Of a DNA stretch of 64,000 nt, positions 44,139 through 52,687 are shown piece after piece. The stretch's first letter is position 1. Each line of letters starts with the position of its first letter. The notes beneath the pieces are model-generated. The model had not been told where the DNA came from and made no database searches. It saw only the letters and a program-made list of their open reading frames with translations. The stretch is from Candidatus Palauibacter scopulicola (GTDB lineage: Bacteria; Gemmatimonadota; Gemmatimonadetes; Palauibacterales; Palauibacteraceae). A program made the position numbers and the translations under genes. The stretch is from positions 25,429-89,428 of the forward strand of contig NZ_CANPWG010000038.1 of the NCBI RefSeq assembly GCF_947581915.1, in the 5' to 3' direction.

Positions 44139-44591
44139 TCAGCTGGGCCCGGCCGCGCGCTGGGCCTTCTGCGGCTGGATCGAGGGGGACGCGCCCTTGC
44201 GCGGAGAAGCGGTCGGCTGTTGGTCCGCCGCCTTCGCCGTCATGTGCAGACGACCCTCTATCTGGCCGCCCTCCTCAAGCTTTACCCGGCGGCTCCGAAT
44301 GTCGCCCTCGATCTTGCAGGTTTCCTGCAGTTCCACGCGACTGGCTCCCACGACGGTCCCCACCACGGTGCCGGCAATCACGACATCCTGCGTGTCGATA
44401 TCCCCGGTGATACGTCCGTCCTTGCCGACGACAACGGATTTCGTCGCCTTGACCGAGCCTTCGATCTTGCCTTCGACCCGGACCGTGCCATCGCACATCA
44501 CATCGCCGAGGATCGTCATCCCCGGCGCGACCACCGAAACCACGTCGCTCAGTTCACGGGTGTGCCCGCCATGTCGAGAATCTCTAGCCAT
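44139..44591 (-). CDS. Bactofilin (polymer-forming cytoskeletal protein)
   Basis: The 150-residue protein consists of the DUF583 beta-helix: repeats such as TILGDVMCDGTVRVEGKIEG, VVVGKDGRITGDI and CKIEGDIRSRRVKLEEGGQI. A proline/lysine-rich tail follows. Bactofilins polymerise without nucleotide and position cell-wall or chromosome-segregation factors. The gene is 13 bases after the M23 peptidase gene, a known pairing in which bactofilin guides the peptidase. Here both continue the parA-parB operon. The start ATG 44591 precedes the conserved core by about 20 residues. Confidence 0.92.
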   Translation of the reverse strand: MARDSRHGGHTRELSDVVSVVAPGMTILGDVMCDGTVRVEGKIEGSVKATKSVVVGKDGRITGDIDTQDVVIAGTVVGTVVGASRVELQETCKIEGDIRSRRVKLEEGGQIEGRLHMTAKAADQQPTASPRKGASPSIQPQKAQRAAGPS

Positions 44592-44604
44592 TTCGCTCCA
44601 ATCC

Positions 44605-45417
44605 TTACTCCGGTTTCCTCTCCGCCGGGGCTACCATGTCGTCCCGACCGCTGTGGTCCGCCACCAGCGAGAGTGGGTCCAATAGTGTGCCGTTCCGGGC
44701 CAGTTCCAGGTGCAGATGCGGGGCCGAGGATCTTCCCGTGTTCCCCGTCAGAGCGATGACCTCGAGTCGCTCCACTGCGTCGCCGGCCTCGGCGAACAAC
44801 CAGGCGTTGTGGCCATACAATGACGTTAGCCCATCCGCGTGCGCAATCCGCAGAAATTTTCCGTAGATCGGGTCTTCGCCCGCCTCCTCGACCCTCCCTG
44901 CCTGAATCGCCCGCACGTACGACCCGGTCGGAACCGCGATGTCCAATCCCGGGTGTCCTTCGCGTGAATCGGCAGGCCGTGAGCCGTAGTGGCGGGTGAC
45001 GAAGCCGCGCTGCGTGAGGGGCCAGGCAGGAGTCGTCGCCTCTGTCGAGATCGGCGAACTGACCTCCGCCCCTCCCCTCAGCACGACGTTCACCGGCGGG
45101 GTTTCGGCGGGGCGTCCGGCGGTTACCGCAGCCTGAAGGACACCGAACTCTTCCTCGAGTTCGTTCAAACGACCCGCCAACTGGTTCGTCCTCTCGCGCT
45201 CGCTCTCGAGCGTCGCCAGTTCCGCCTCCAGTTCGAGCACGCGATTGGACTCGGCTCGCCAAGCCGTCAGCAGGCCTCCCAGAAACCCCAGACCGAACAA
45301 GCCAATGATCGCACCCGCCACCGAGAGAAGCAGTCGTGCACGGCTGAGCGGCAGGGACCGCACTTGTCGGCCATCCCGTCGAACCAACTGCAGCGTCCAT
45401 CGCCGGAGGAAGGTCAT
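44605..45417 (-). CDS. M23-family peptidoglycan endopeptidase, membrane anchored
   Basis: The 270-residue protein has one N-terminal membrane helix (LLLSVAGAIIGLFGLGFLGGLL). A coiled coil follows (LELEAELATLESERERTNQL, AGRLNELEEEFG), then the C-terminal LytM domain. Zinc ligands are in GHPGLDIAVPTGSYV (His-x3-Asp) and the SAPHLHLELARNG motif. It is predicted to cut wall cross-links from the periplasm, with the coiled coil giving assembly or partner contact. The ATG 45417 overlaps the parB stop by four bases. Confidence 0.9.
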   Translation of the reverse strand: MTFLRRWTLQLVRRDGRQVRSLPLSRARLLLSVAGAIIGLFGLGFLGGLLTAWRAESNRVLELEAELATLESERERTNQLAGRLNELEEEFGVLQAAVTAGRPAETPPVNVVLRGGAEVSSPISTEATTPAWPLTQRGFVTRHYGSRPADSREGHPGLDIAVPTGSYVRAIQAGRVEEAGEDPIYGKFLRIAHADGLTSLYGHNAWLFAEAGDAVERLEVIALTGNTGRSSAPHLHLELARNGTLLDPLSLVADHSGRDDMVAPAERKPE

Positions 45418-46310
45418 TCGCGAAGCTCCGCGGCGAGTTCGTCCCCTCCCATCAAGGCCACGAGCCGCAGAAAATCATCCGTATCGTGGAAACGCACGAC
45501 GACTTCGCCTGCTCCATCCGATCGCGTCCGGATCCGCACCTGGGTTCCGAACCCTCGCTCAAGCCCCAGTTCGGCTCGCCTCACCACGGGATCGCCCCCC
45601 CCTGCCGGTCCTTTTCTCCGCGTAGCCCGCCGCCCCCGTTGTTCCGGGCGCTCCCGGCGGACCCGGCGTTCCGTCGCCCTCACGGACCATCCGTGCTTCA
45701 CGGCTTCCAGCGCGACGCGGGTTTGCTCCTCAGGCGTGGACAACCCCAGCAGGGCGCGGCCATGGCCCGCCGACAACTTCCCTTTGGCGAGCAAACCCAG
45801 CACCGCCTTGGGCAGGGCGAGCAGTCGAAGAGCGTTCGCCACGGTGGACCTGTCCCGCCCCACGTGCCGGCCGACTTCCTCCTGCGTCAGATCGAAGTCC
45901 CGCATCAGCCGCCGATACCCTTGGGCTTCTTCAAGTGCTGACAGATCATGACGTTGCAGATTTTCGACGAGCGCGACCACAAGCATCTGTTCATCGTCAA
46001 GCGTCCGCACCAGAGCCGGAACCGACGTCCAGCCGAGACTCTGAATCGCCCGGAATCGCCGCTCGCCCACGACGATCTCGAACGCCTCTCCCACGGGCCT
46101 GACGACGACGGGTTGGAGCAGGCCGTTCTCGCGGATGGAGTCCGCGAGTTCCGCAAGGCGAGCCGGGTCGAAGTCGCCGCGAGGCTGGAACGGATTCGCC
46201 CGGATGGCTTCGACCGGAATCTCCGCTTCCGCCGCTCCGCGTTCCGTTCCGAGGTTTTCGCCCAGCAGGGCCGCGAGCCCCTTCCCGAGACGGCGGTCGT
46301 TACGGGGCAA
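45414..46310 (-). CDS. parB: Chromosome-partitioning protein ParB
   Basis: The 298-residue protein has the lysine/arginine-rich N-terminus (RLGKGLAALLGE) that contacts ParA. The N-domain carries the CTP-binding motif GERRFRAIQSLG and ENLQRHDLSALEEAQ, a helix-turn-helix (LTQEEVGRHVGRDRSTVANA) recognises parS, and a C-terminal dimer domain closes it. Two parS sequences lie just beyond parA, within 1.1 kb. The ATG overlaps the parA stop by 11 bases. Confidence 0.96.
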   Translation of the reverse strand: MPRNDRRLGKGLAALLGENLGTERGAAEAEIPVEAIRANPFQPRGDFDPARLAELADSIRENGLLQPVVVRPVGEAFEIVVGERRFRAIQSLGWTSVPALVRTLDDEQMLVVALVENLQRHDLSALEEAQGYRRLMRDFDLTQEEVGRHVGRDRSTVANALRLLALPKAVLGLLAKGKLSAGHGRALLGLSTPEEQTRVALEAVKHGWSVRATERRVRRERPEQRGRRATRRKGPAGGGDPVVRRAELGLERGFGTQVRIRTRSDGAGEVVVRFHDTDDFLRLVALMGGDELAAELRE

Positions 46311-47085
46311 CCTGGGCGCTCCTGTGCCGGTCGATCAGCTCCCGGGCCAAGCTCAGGTATCCGCGCGCCCCACTCGACAGGACGTCGTACAGCGCGATCG
46401 GCTCTCCAAAGCTCGGGGCCTCGGCGAGGCGAATGTTCCTCGGGATCATCGTATCGAAAACCTTGCCCCCGAAGTACTCACGCGCCTCGGCCGCCACCTG
46501 TTTCGCGAGGTTGAGGCGCGAATCGTACATGGTCAGCAGCACTCCCTCGATCTCGAGTTCCGGGTTGATGCTGCGTTGCACGAGCCGCACGGTGTTCAGG
46601 AGCTGGCTGAGCCCCTCCAACGCATAGAACTCACATTGAATCGGGATCAGCACGGCGTCCGCGGCGGCCAGTGCGTTCAGCGTGAGGAGCCCGAGGGAGG
46701 GTGGTGAGTCGATCAGGATATACTCGAAGTCATCCCGCAACGCTTCGATCTTCCGGCCGAGGATTCGCTGACGATCCGATCGATCGATCAACTCCACCTC
46801 GGCGCCCGTCAGGTCGCGGCTCGCAGAGACCACGGACAGACACGGGAAGTGAACTTCCGGCCGGACGGCCGCCTGAAGCGGTTGTCCGTTTACGAGGCAG
46901 TCGTACACGCTGGGGACGTCTCCGTCCTTGCGCAGCCCGAAGCCGGACGTCGCGTTGCCCTGCGGGTCGCAATCGATGACGAGGGTGTTGCGCTCCGCGA
47001 TCGCCAGCGAGGCGCCGAGGTTGATCGCGGTGGTGGTCTTGCCGACCCCGCCCTTCTGATTCGCAATCGCGATCACCCGACCCAA
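46300..47085 (-). CDS. parA: Chromosome-partitioning ATPase ParA (Soj)
   Basis: The 261-residue protein begins LGRVIAIANQKGGVGKTTTA, the deviant Walker A of ParA/MinD ATPases. DCDPQGNATSGFG and YILIDSPPSLGLLTLNALAA follow. The TTG at 47085 has GAGGGGTGG upstream and gives exactly the canonical N-terminus, so I prefer it to the ATG at 47124 (13 extra residues) or 47217. ParA forms the DNA-bound gradient that moves ParB-parS complexes. It is the first gene of parA-parB-M23-bactofilin. Confidence 0.95.
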   Translation of the reverse strand: MGRVIAIANQKGGVGKTTTAINLGASLAIAERNTLVIDCDPQGNATSGFGLRKDGDVPSVYDCLVNGQPLQAAVRPEVHFPCLSVVSASRDLTGAEVELIDRSDRQRILGRKIEALRDDFEYILIDSPPSLGLLTLNALAAADAVLIPIQCEFYALEGLSQLLNTVRLVQRSINPELEIEGVLLTMYDSRLNLAKQVAAEAREYFGGKVFDTMIPRNIRLAEAPSFGEPIALYDVLSSGARGYLSLARELIDRHRSAQVAP

Positions 47086-47276
47086 ATCAATCCACCCCTC
47101 GCTGATCGCCGCACCCGGCGACATGAACCGACCACACTCCCGGCAGCCTGTGGTGACAAAAGCCCTGCTGTGTTCGAGCGGCGAATGCGTTTCGCAGGGG
47201 TTTGCCACGGACTGCAAGCGAAGCCCCGAATATATGGCGCTCTGGTGACCCGGGCGACCGGGTCCGCGGGACCCGA

Positions 47277-47292
47277 TGTTTCACGTGAAACA
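47277..47292. other. parS: parS centromere site 1
   Basis: TGTTTCACGTGAAACA is a perfect 16-bp palindrome identical to the widely conserved parS consensus. It lies 192 bases upstream of the parA start. Confidence 0.97.
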
Positions 47293-47344
47293 TGCGATGA
47301 CGGTGGTGACGGAGCCGGTCCGCGTACCGCCTGAATGAACCCGG

Positions 47345-47360
47345 CGTTTCACGTGAAACG
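47345..47360. other. parS: parS centromere site 2
   Basis: CGTTTCACGTGAAACG keeps the full 14-bp parS core palindrome and changes only the outermost base pair. Its centre is 68 bases from that of site 1. Confidence 0.93.
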
Positions 47361-47524
47361 ATAGCTCGACGTCGACGGTCTGTCTCTTGCGGCCACGCGC
47401 GCCCGCGAAGAGCTTCGTCCCCCACTCGCCACCGCCACGAGTCGGCTCCCCGCTCGCCGGGAGTCAAACCCGAGCGGCACTCGGACCGCCTGGTTCGCGA
47501 CGGCAACAACCTCGGGAGGCCACG

Positions 47525-48265
47525 ATAACCACCACGATCCCCGCGACCGAACGGCTGATCCTCGCACTCGACGTTCCGAGTGCCTCGGAAGCGCGAAGAA
47601 CCGTCGACGCCCTGGCCGATACCGTTTCCTTCTACAAGATCGGCCTGGAACTCTTCCTCTCCGGAGGATACTTCGAGCTCGCCGACTGGCTCCGCTCCAA
47701 CGACAAGAAGGTGTTTGCCGACCTCAAACTCTTCGATGTCCCACAGACCGTCAGCTCCGCGGTTCGACAACTCCGAACCCGGGACGTGGACTTCGTCACG
47801 GTGCACGGCAACGATGCGATCCTGCGTGCAGCCTGCGACGCCGCCACGGGTGACCTCGGAATCCTCGCCGTGACCGTTCTAACGAGTCTTGACCGGGCGG
47901 ACATGGAAGACCTCGGCTTTGAAGCGGACATTGGGGACGTCGTCCTCTCGCGCGCCCGTCGCGCGGAGAGTATCGGCTGCGCCGGCGTCATCAGTTCCGG
48001 CCACGAGGCCGCTCGAGTTCGCTCCGCGGTGTCCCGCCGGTTTCGCATCGTCGTCCCCGGCATCCGCGCGGCGAGGGAAGCCGGGACCGATGACCAGAAG
48101 CGGACCGTGGATGTGGAGTCCGCGTTCGAGGCCGGGGCCGACTACATCGTCATGGGACGACCCATCCGAAACGCTCCCGATCCCGCGCGGGCGGCAGCGT
48201 CCATCCAGGAGAGAATATCGGCTTGGTTTCGACACGCCGAAGAGGCGAAGCAACAAGAGGCGTAA
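47525..48265 (+). CDS. pyrF: Orotidine 5'-phosphate decarboxylase, apparent AUA start
   Basis: The 246-residue protein has the type I OMP decarboxylase motifs: ILALDVPSASEA at the start, FADLKLFDVPQTV with the catalytic Asp-x-Lys-x-x-Asp, and VVPGIRAA and DYIVMGRPI of the phosphate site. It makes UMP. The conserved region begins about seven codons after GGGAGG (47514-47519), and the codon placed 5 bases after that site is ATA (47525). No ATG, GTG or TTG is in frame between a poorly placed TTG at 47387 and the core of the protein. I therefore mark ATA as start, as a rare AUA initiation or a sequence error. Confidence 0.85.
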   Translation: MTTTIPATERLILALDVPSASEARRTVDALADTVSFYKIGLELFLSGGYFELADWLRSNDKKVFADLKLFDVPQTVSSAVRQLRTRDVDFVTVHGNDAILRAACDAATGDLGILAVTVLTSLDRADMEDLGFEADIGDVVLSRARRAESIGCAGVISSGHEAARVRSAVSRRFRIVVPGIRAAREAGTDDQKRTVDVESAFEAGADYIVMGRPIRNAPDPARAAASIQERISAWFRHAEEAKQQEA

Positions 48266-48478
48266 ACACTGTAACACGTTGCTTATCATAGTGTTATGGT
48301 CATACATACCGATGTCGGCGGTCCCGTGTTGCGTTGCTGCTTGACACAGCGTTGAGACTGGGTGGCGATACTCCCTCGAGGTCGTTTCCTCCACCGTCCA
48401 TGAAGCACGGGGCACATTTCCTTCGTACGGGGGTATGTCTACCCTGCACCCAGTCTTGCCCACCGGAGCCGTGATGCA

Positions 48479-49276
48479 ATGATAGAGCTTCCCGATGTTG
48501 AGCGGATGATCGAACGCATTGCCGGTTACACAACCGGCAAAACGATCTCCATAATTCGGATCGACGACCCGGACGTCGCGTCAATTGAGCGCGACATCGT
48601 CGAGAATCACCTTGAGAACCACGCCGTGGATTCCGTGGAACGCCACGGTCGCTACGTCGTCCTCCGCTTCCGTTCCGATTACAGCCTCATGTTCGACATG
48701 GGGGATGACGGCCTCCTGCGCCTCGAATCCCAGACCGCGCCTCCGACCGACCGGACGCGGATCCGGTTCCAGTTCGCGGCCGGCAGGGAACTCCGTTTCT
48801 CGTCGTCGGGCTCCCAGGGCACGGTCCAGGCCGTGGCGGGGAGCGAATTCAACGAGAAGGGGTCGCTCCAGAGCCTTGGCGTGGACCCGCTGAGCGACGA
48901 CCTGACGCTTGAGCGCTTCGAGGCGCTTGCGGCGCGGAACGTTCGTTCCAGCATCAAGGGCTTTCTCCTGAATCAGAAGGCGATCGCCGGCATCGGCAAC
49001 GACTATGCGGACGAGATCTGCTTCCAGGCCGGCGTGCGCCCCGACCTTCGCGTCGGTCAGCTGGAACCGGAGCAGCTCGACCGGCTTCACCGCTACCTGA
49101 AGCGGGTTCTGAGGCGGGCCACGCTTCACTGGAGCGCCGCGCATTCCGATCCGGGGTGGCTGATCAACTCACGCTCGTCGGGCAGCGCCTGCCCGAGGTG
49201 CCGACATGCGTTGACTTCCGTCCGCGTGACGGGCCGGAAGACCGTGCTCTGCCCGAGGTGCCAGCGCGCCGCCTGA
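48479..49276 (+). CDS. Fpg/Nei-family DNA glycosylase homologue lacking the N-terminal proline
   Basis: The 265-residue protein has the Fpg/Nei fold: MIELPDVERM at the N-terminus, FLLNQKAIAGIGNDYADEIC (helix-two-turn-helix) and a C-terminal zinc finger (CPRCRHAL and CPRCQ). Bifunctional Fpg/Nei enzymes need Pro2 directly after Met as nucleophile; here residue 2 is Ile, and the usual lysine of the beta4-5 loop reads Arg (ERHGRYVVL). It belongs to the variant starting M-I-E-L-P. DNA binding is likely but classic glycosylase/lyase chemistry is doubtful. The 213-base gap before it has only a small inverted repeat (TAACAC/GTGTTA near 48272-48296). Confidence 0.82.
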   Translation: MIELPDVERMIERIAGYTTGKTISIIRIDDPDVASIERDIVENHLENHAVDSVERHGRYVVLRFRSDYSLMFDMGDDGLLRLESQTAPPTDRTRIRFQFAAGRELRFSSSGSQGTVQAVAGSEFNEKGSLQSLGVDPLSDDLTLERFEALAARNVRSSIKGFLLNQKAIAGIGNDYADEICFQAGVRPDLRVGQLEPEQLDRLHRYLKRVLRRATLHWSAAHSDPGWLINSRSSGSACPRCRHALTSVRVTGRKTVLCPRCQRAA

Positions 49277-49502
49277 AGGTTCAGCGCAGCGTGGCAGGCC
49301 GTGGCAAAACCCCGCGTCAGCGCCGAGAGCGGTGAAGCACTCGCCTGACAAGGAACGACGAGGGAGAACAGCGGCGCTATTTTACCGAGGAGCGACGCAG
49401 GGCGCGGCGTTTCAGGCGAGATGCGGCGGCGCTCGAACGCAGCGGGGCTCTTGTCATGGCCTGCCAGACGGCGTCCGGGCCGCGCCTCTCCGGACGCTTC
49501 AC

Positions 49503-50327
49503 GTGGACTGCCTCGTGGTCGGCTTGCTCTTGCTGGCGGCTCCCGTCACCGCGGCAGCTCCTCTTGTCGCACAGACCGGCGCCGCCGCAATCGGAATCCG
49601 GGACCCGAACGGTCATCCCTTCCGAACGCCGTCGGGCTCCCCCCTCGAGCCCCTGCATCGTCTCGCGCTGTTGAGCGCGAGGCGCGATTCCCTCCGGGAC
49701 GGCATTGCCCTCGCCGACGTCGGCGACCGCCTCGGGTTCTGGATCCGGCGCGATCCGGGCGGGAAGGTGGAATACGCAGGAGCGATTCACGGAGGGGCGT
49801 TTTCCCGCTTTGATCTCGGAGGTCCGGATCAGGCGCTCATCGAAGTGCACTACCGAATCGGAGCTCTCCTGCGCGCGCGGTTCGGGGCGGTGGCCGCTCG
49901 TGCCGAACTCTATCATGTGAGTTCGCATCTGGGGGACGAATTCCTCCTGGACACCGGCGCCCGTCCCATCAGCACGAGCCGCGAGGGGTTGGAACTCATG
50001 CTTCAGGGATCTCCGGCGTCGGGCCTCACCGTCTACGGAGGTCCGGGAGTGCTGCTGCGCGCCACGACCGACTTCGAGCCCCTTTCGCTGCGCGCCGGCG
50101 CCGCCTGGGAGTCCGCGCCGGGAGCGCGCGCACGTTTCCACGCCTCGGTCGACTACTTCGGGTGGGCGGAACTGGGGTGGGAGCCTGCCATCGCGGCGGA
50201 ACTCGGGGCCGGGCTGGCCCGGGGGACGCGCGTCGGATTGCTCCTGGGTTTCGGTCCGTCCCGCGCGGAGCAGTTCCTTCGGCAGTCCGAGCGCCTCATC
50301 GGGCTTTCGGTCTCCCACGTGCGGTGA
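49503..50327 (+). CDS. Exported protein resembling DUF1207
   Basis: The ~274-residue protein has an N-terminal signal (LVVGLLLLAAPVTAAAPLVAQ). A beta-rich body follows with GFWIRRDPGGKVEYAGAIHG, GAFSRFDLG and RAELYHVSSHLGDEFLLDT, the SSHLGDE motif that I associate with DUF1207. The C-terminus reads as barrel strands (GLTVYGGPGVLLRAT, RVGLLLGFGPSRAEQFL). Role unknown, probably outer membrane. The GTG at 49503 is a reasoned start; the frame is open from 49332, but those codons look non-conserved. The gap 49277-49502 shows nothing else. Confidence 0.68.
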   Translation: MDCLVVGLLLLAAPVTAAAPLVAQTGAAAIGIRDPNGHPFRTPSGSPLEPLHRLALLSARRDSLRDGIALADVGDRLGFWIRRDPGGKVEYAGAIHGGAFSRFDLGGPDQALIEVHYRIGALLRARFGAVAARAELYHVSSHLGDEFLLDTGARPISTSREGLELMLQGSPASGLTVYGGPGVLLRATTDFEPLSLRAGAAWESAPGARARFHASVDYFGWAELGWEPAIAAELGAGLARGTRVGLLLGFGPSRAEQFLRQSERLIGLSVSHVR

Positions 50328-50342
50328 CCGCCCGGCGCCTCG

Positions 50343-52073
50343 CTACTCCTTCTTCCGGGCGGCCGGGGGCTGTGCCTTCCTGCGTTCTCGGGAGAGGTAC
50401 ATCTGCTGCGGCAGCGACATGATGTTGGACGCCGTGTAGTACAGGTTCAGCCCGGCCGCGAAGTTCGCAAAGAAGAAGGTGAAGACGACCGGCAACACGT
50501 AGGATATCATCTTCATCTGCGCGTTCGTCTGCATGCCCCGCTGGGTGATCCAGTTCAGCAGCAGCATCGATCCGCCCATCAGGACGGGCACGATGAAGAG
50601 GGGATCCCTCAGGGAGAGATCCAGCAGCCACAGGAAGGGCACCCCGCGGAACTCGATCGTGTTCTGGAACACGAAGAACAGCGTGATCAGGATCGGGAGC
50701 GGCAGAAACATGGGCAGACAGCCGCCCAGCGGGTTGACCCCGTGTTCCCGAAAGAGCTTCATCTGCTCCTGCTGCAGGCGCTGCGGGTCGCCCTTGTAAC
50801 GCTCCTGCAGCTTCTTGATCTCCGGCTGCAGCGCCATCTGCTTCATCTGCGCGCGTCCCGAGATGTGGAACAGCGGCGAGAGGATGATCCGCGACCCGAC
50901 GCCGAACAGGATCAGGACCCAGCCGTACGCCAGCGAGAACGACTCGTGCATCCAGATCAGGATCGCGACGATCAGGTTCCCGAACGGCCGGGTGAACCAG
51001 CGGAGCCAGGCCCAGCCGACCGGGTTCACGTTGTGGAGTTCCTGCCCCACGGCCTGCAGCCGCGCGAAGTCCTGCGGGCCGACGTACGCGGCGTACTCGA
51101 AGCCGGCGCTGCCGGCGGGCACCGGCAGCGCGGCCTGCATCTCCGCCGCGTCCTCCTCGGGCACGCCCCGCAGCATCACGCCCCCGATGCCCGGACCTGC
51201 CGGCGGCACGACGACGGCGGCCAGCCAGTACTTCGATTTCGATGCGGCCCAACTGAACGGAGCGCCGGATGCCGGCCTCGTCTCGCCGTCGTCCACGCGG
51301 TCCAGCCGCTCGGCCGCGATCTGTCCCGAGCGGCTCCGGGTGACGAGCGACATCGCCGCCTGGTCCTCCCGGGGCACGGCCTCGTTTCGCTCGATCCCGC
51401 GGCCGAGGCCCACGAGAACGACGTGCCCCACGTCCCCCAGGCCGCGCAGCCCGCCGCTCACGTCGATCCGGTAATCGTCCGGGTGGAAGCGATACGAGAC
51501 ATCGAAGGTGACCTCGCCGATCGCGGCCTCGAAACGCAGTTCCGCGGGCCCATCCGTCACCTCGAGCGTCGATGTCGACGCGGTAAAGGCAATCGAACCG
51601 AGGGAGACCGTGTCGCCACGCAGCGTCAGCGCGTACGCGAGGATGGAATCGTCGGGCCGTACCAGTTCGACGTTGCGGCCGCCATGTCCTCCCTCGGCGA
51701 AGTTCCGGTGCGCGAGCATCGTCGCGCCCACGAGTCGCGCGCCCCGCGTGTCGAACCGGTATTCGTAGAGTTCCGACCGCACCGTGACGATCGAACTCTC
51801 GGGGACTCCCGGCGCGGCCTCCTCCGTCTCCTCCGCATCGGCGGGCGTCTCCTCCGCCTCGGCCAGGACCGCCGCTACGTCCCGAGCCGCTCTCTCCTCG
51901 GCCGAAAGACGGCTTATCTCGTCCGCCGCCGCCGTGGTTTCCGGTGTCTCCGGCGTCTGCGCGCTGTCAGCCGACACCGGCGCCACGGGCCTCTCGGCCG
52001 GCGGGAAGAACACGTTTGAGAGGATCATCACGCCGACCATCAGCGCGATGGCGAGAAGCAGACGGCGTTCCAT
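50343..52073 (-). CDS. yidC: Membrane protein insertase YidC
   Basis: The 576-residue protein starts MERRLLLAIALMVGVMILSN, then has a long periplasmic domain (about residues 60-340) as in diderm YidC. The conserved insertase core follows: WLRWFTRPFGNLIVAILIW, FHISGRAQMKQMALQPEIKK, GGCLPMFLPLPILITLFFVF. The N-terminal linker is Glu/Ala/Pro-rich (EAEETPADAEETEEAAPG). It inserts membrane proteins with or without SecYEG. The gene directly abuts yidD in the conserved rpmH-rnpA-yidD-yidC order. Confidence 0.95.
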   Translation of the reverse strand: MERRLLLAIALMVGVMILSNVFFPPAERPVAPVSADSAQTPETPETTAAADEISRLSAEERAARDVAAVLAEAEETPADAEETEEAAPGVPESSIVTVRSELYEYRFDTRGARLVGATMLAHRNFAEGGHGGRNVELVRPDDSILAYALTLRGDTVSLGSIAFTASTSTLEVTDGPAELRFEAAIGEVTFDVSYRFHPDDYRIDVSGGLRGLGDVGHVVLVGLGRGIERNEAVPREDQAAMSLVTRSRSGQIAAERLDRVDDGETRPASGAPFSWAASKSKYWLAAVVVPPAGPGIGGVMLRGVPEEDAAEMQAALPVPAGSAGFEYAAYVGPQDFARLQAVGQELHNVNPVGWAWLRWFTRPFGNLIVAILIWMHESFSLAYGWVLILFGVGSRIILSPLFHISGRAQMKQMALQPEIKKLQERYKGDPQRLQQEQMKLFREHGVNPLGGCLPMFLPLPILITLFFVFQNTIEFRGVPFLWLLDLSLRDPLFIVPVLMGGSMLLLNWITQRGMQTNAQMKMISYVLPVVFTFFFANFAAGLNLYYTASNIMSLPQQMYLSRERRKAQPPAARKKE

Positions 52074-52295
52074 TCAGCGCTCCCGGGCGGGAACCGGGTC
52101 GTAGCCGCACGACCCGAAGGGATGACAGCGAAGCAGGCGCCGAACGCCCAGCCAGCCCCCCCGGGCGGCACCGAATCGCCGCACCGCGGTCAGGGCGTAT
52201 TCCGAACAACTCGGTTCGTACCGGCAGGCGGGCGGCAACCAGGGGGAAACCACGAGCTGGTAGCCGCGAATCGCTCCGATGATCATTCTGCGCAT
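52074..52295 (-). CDS. yidD: Membrane protein insertion efficiency factor YidD
   Basis: The 73-residue protein has an amphipathic N-terminal helix ([17 protein letters not shown]). The family hallmark PACRYEPSCSEYALTAVRRFG follows, then RLLRCHPFG, including the conserved cysteines. YidD is peripheral on the inner membrane and aids YidC. It overlaps rnpA by 13 bases and abuts yidC. Confidence 0.94.
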   Translation of the reverse strand: MRRMIIGAIRGYQLVVSPWLPPACRYEPSCSEYALTAVRRFGAARGGWLGVRRLLRCHPFGSCGYDPVPARER

Positions 52296-52687
52296 ACGGC
52301 CTCCAGCGAGTCCATCAACGTCACTCGAAGCCTCTGGTACGAGGCGTCATAGGCGGCCGGTTTCGCTCTCACGACCAGGTCCAGCTCGAGCCGGCGGCTC
52401 TCAAGGGCAGGCGAAATGTGAATGCGGGCGATCTCGGTCAGACGTCGGCGTACGAGGTTTCGCGCGACGGCGCCGCGCCCGTGGCGAGGCGTCACGACTC
52501 CGACTCTGGAGCGGCCCGAGGGCGACGGAGCGAAGAACACGTCCACGATGCGGCCACGGTGGCAACGGCCCGCACGGATGGTTCGGCGAATGTCCCGCGC
52601 TGTGCGCAGCCGAGCCGCGCGAGGCCGTCGAAAGCTCTCGGGCCGAGGCCCGCTAGCGGCTTCGTCGCTTGCGACGGAACGCGTCAC
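52283..52687 (-). CDS. rnpA: Ribonuclease P protein component
   Basis: The 134-residue basic protein has the RNR-type motif [14 protein letters not shown] and the central strand [18 protein letters not shown]. It binds the RNase P RNA in tRNA 5' processing. The N-terminus (about 25 residues before [12 protein letters not shown]) is longer than usual because the gene begins at GTG 52687, inside the 3' end of rpmH. No later in-frame start was found before the conserved region. The long rpmH-rnpA overlap recalls Thermus. Confidence 0.9.
   Translation of the reverse strand: MTRSVASDEAASGPRPESFRRPRAARLRTARDIRRTIRAGRCHRGRIVDVFFAPSPSGRSRVGVVTPRHGRGAVARNLVRRRLTEIARIHISPALESRRLELDLVVRAKPAAYDASYQRLRVTLMDSLEAVCAE

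Larger units (their letters stand above)
47086..47524. other. 439-base intergenic region with parS sites between parA and pyrF
   Basis: The stretch separates the divergent parA and pyrF genes and holds no convincing gene. It contains two parS sites (47277-47292 and 47345-47360). Two GC-rich inverted repeats lie just before them: GACCCGG/CCGGGTC around GCGA at 47246-47263, and GGGTCC/GGACCC around GCG near 47260-47274. A GGGAGG ribosome-binding site for pyrF is at 47514-47519. Promoters for both directions are expected here, but no -35/-10 pair stands out. Confidence 0.7.
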
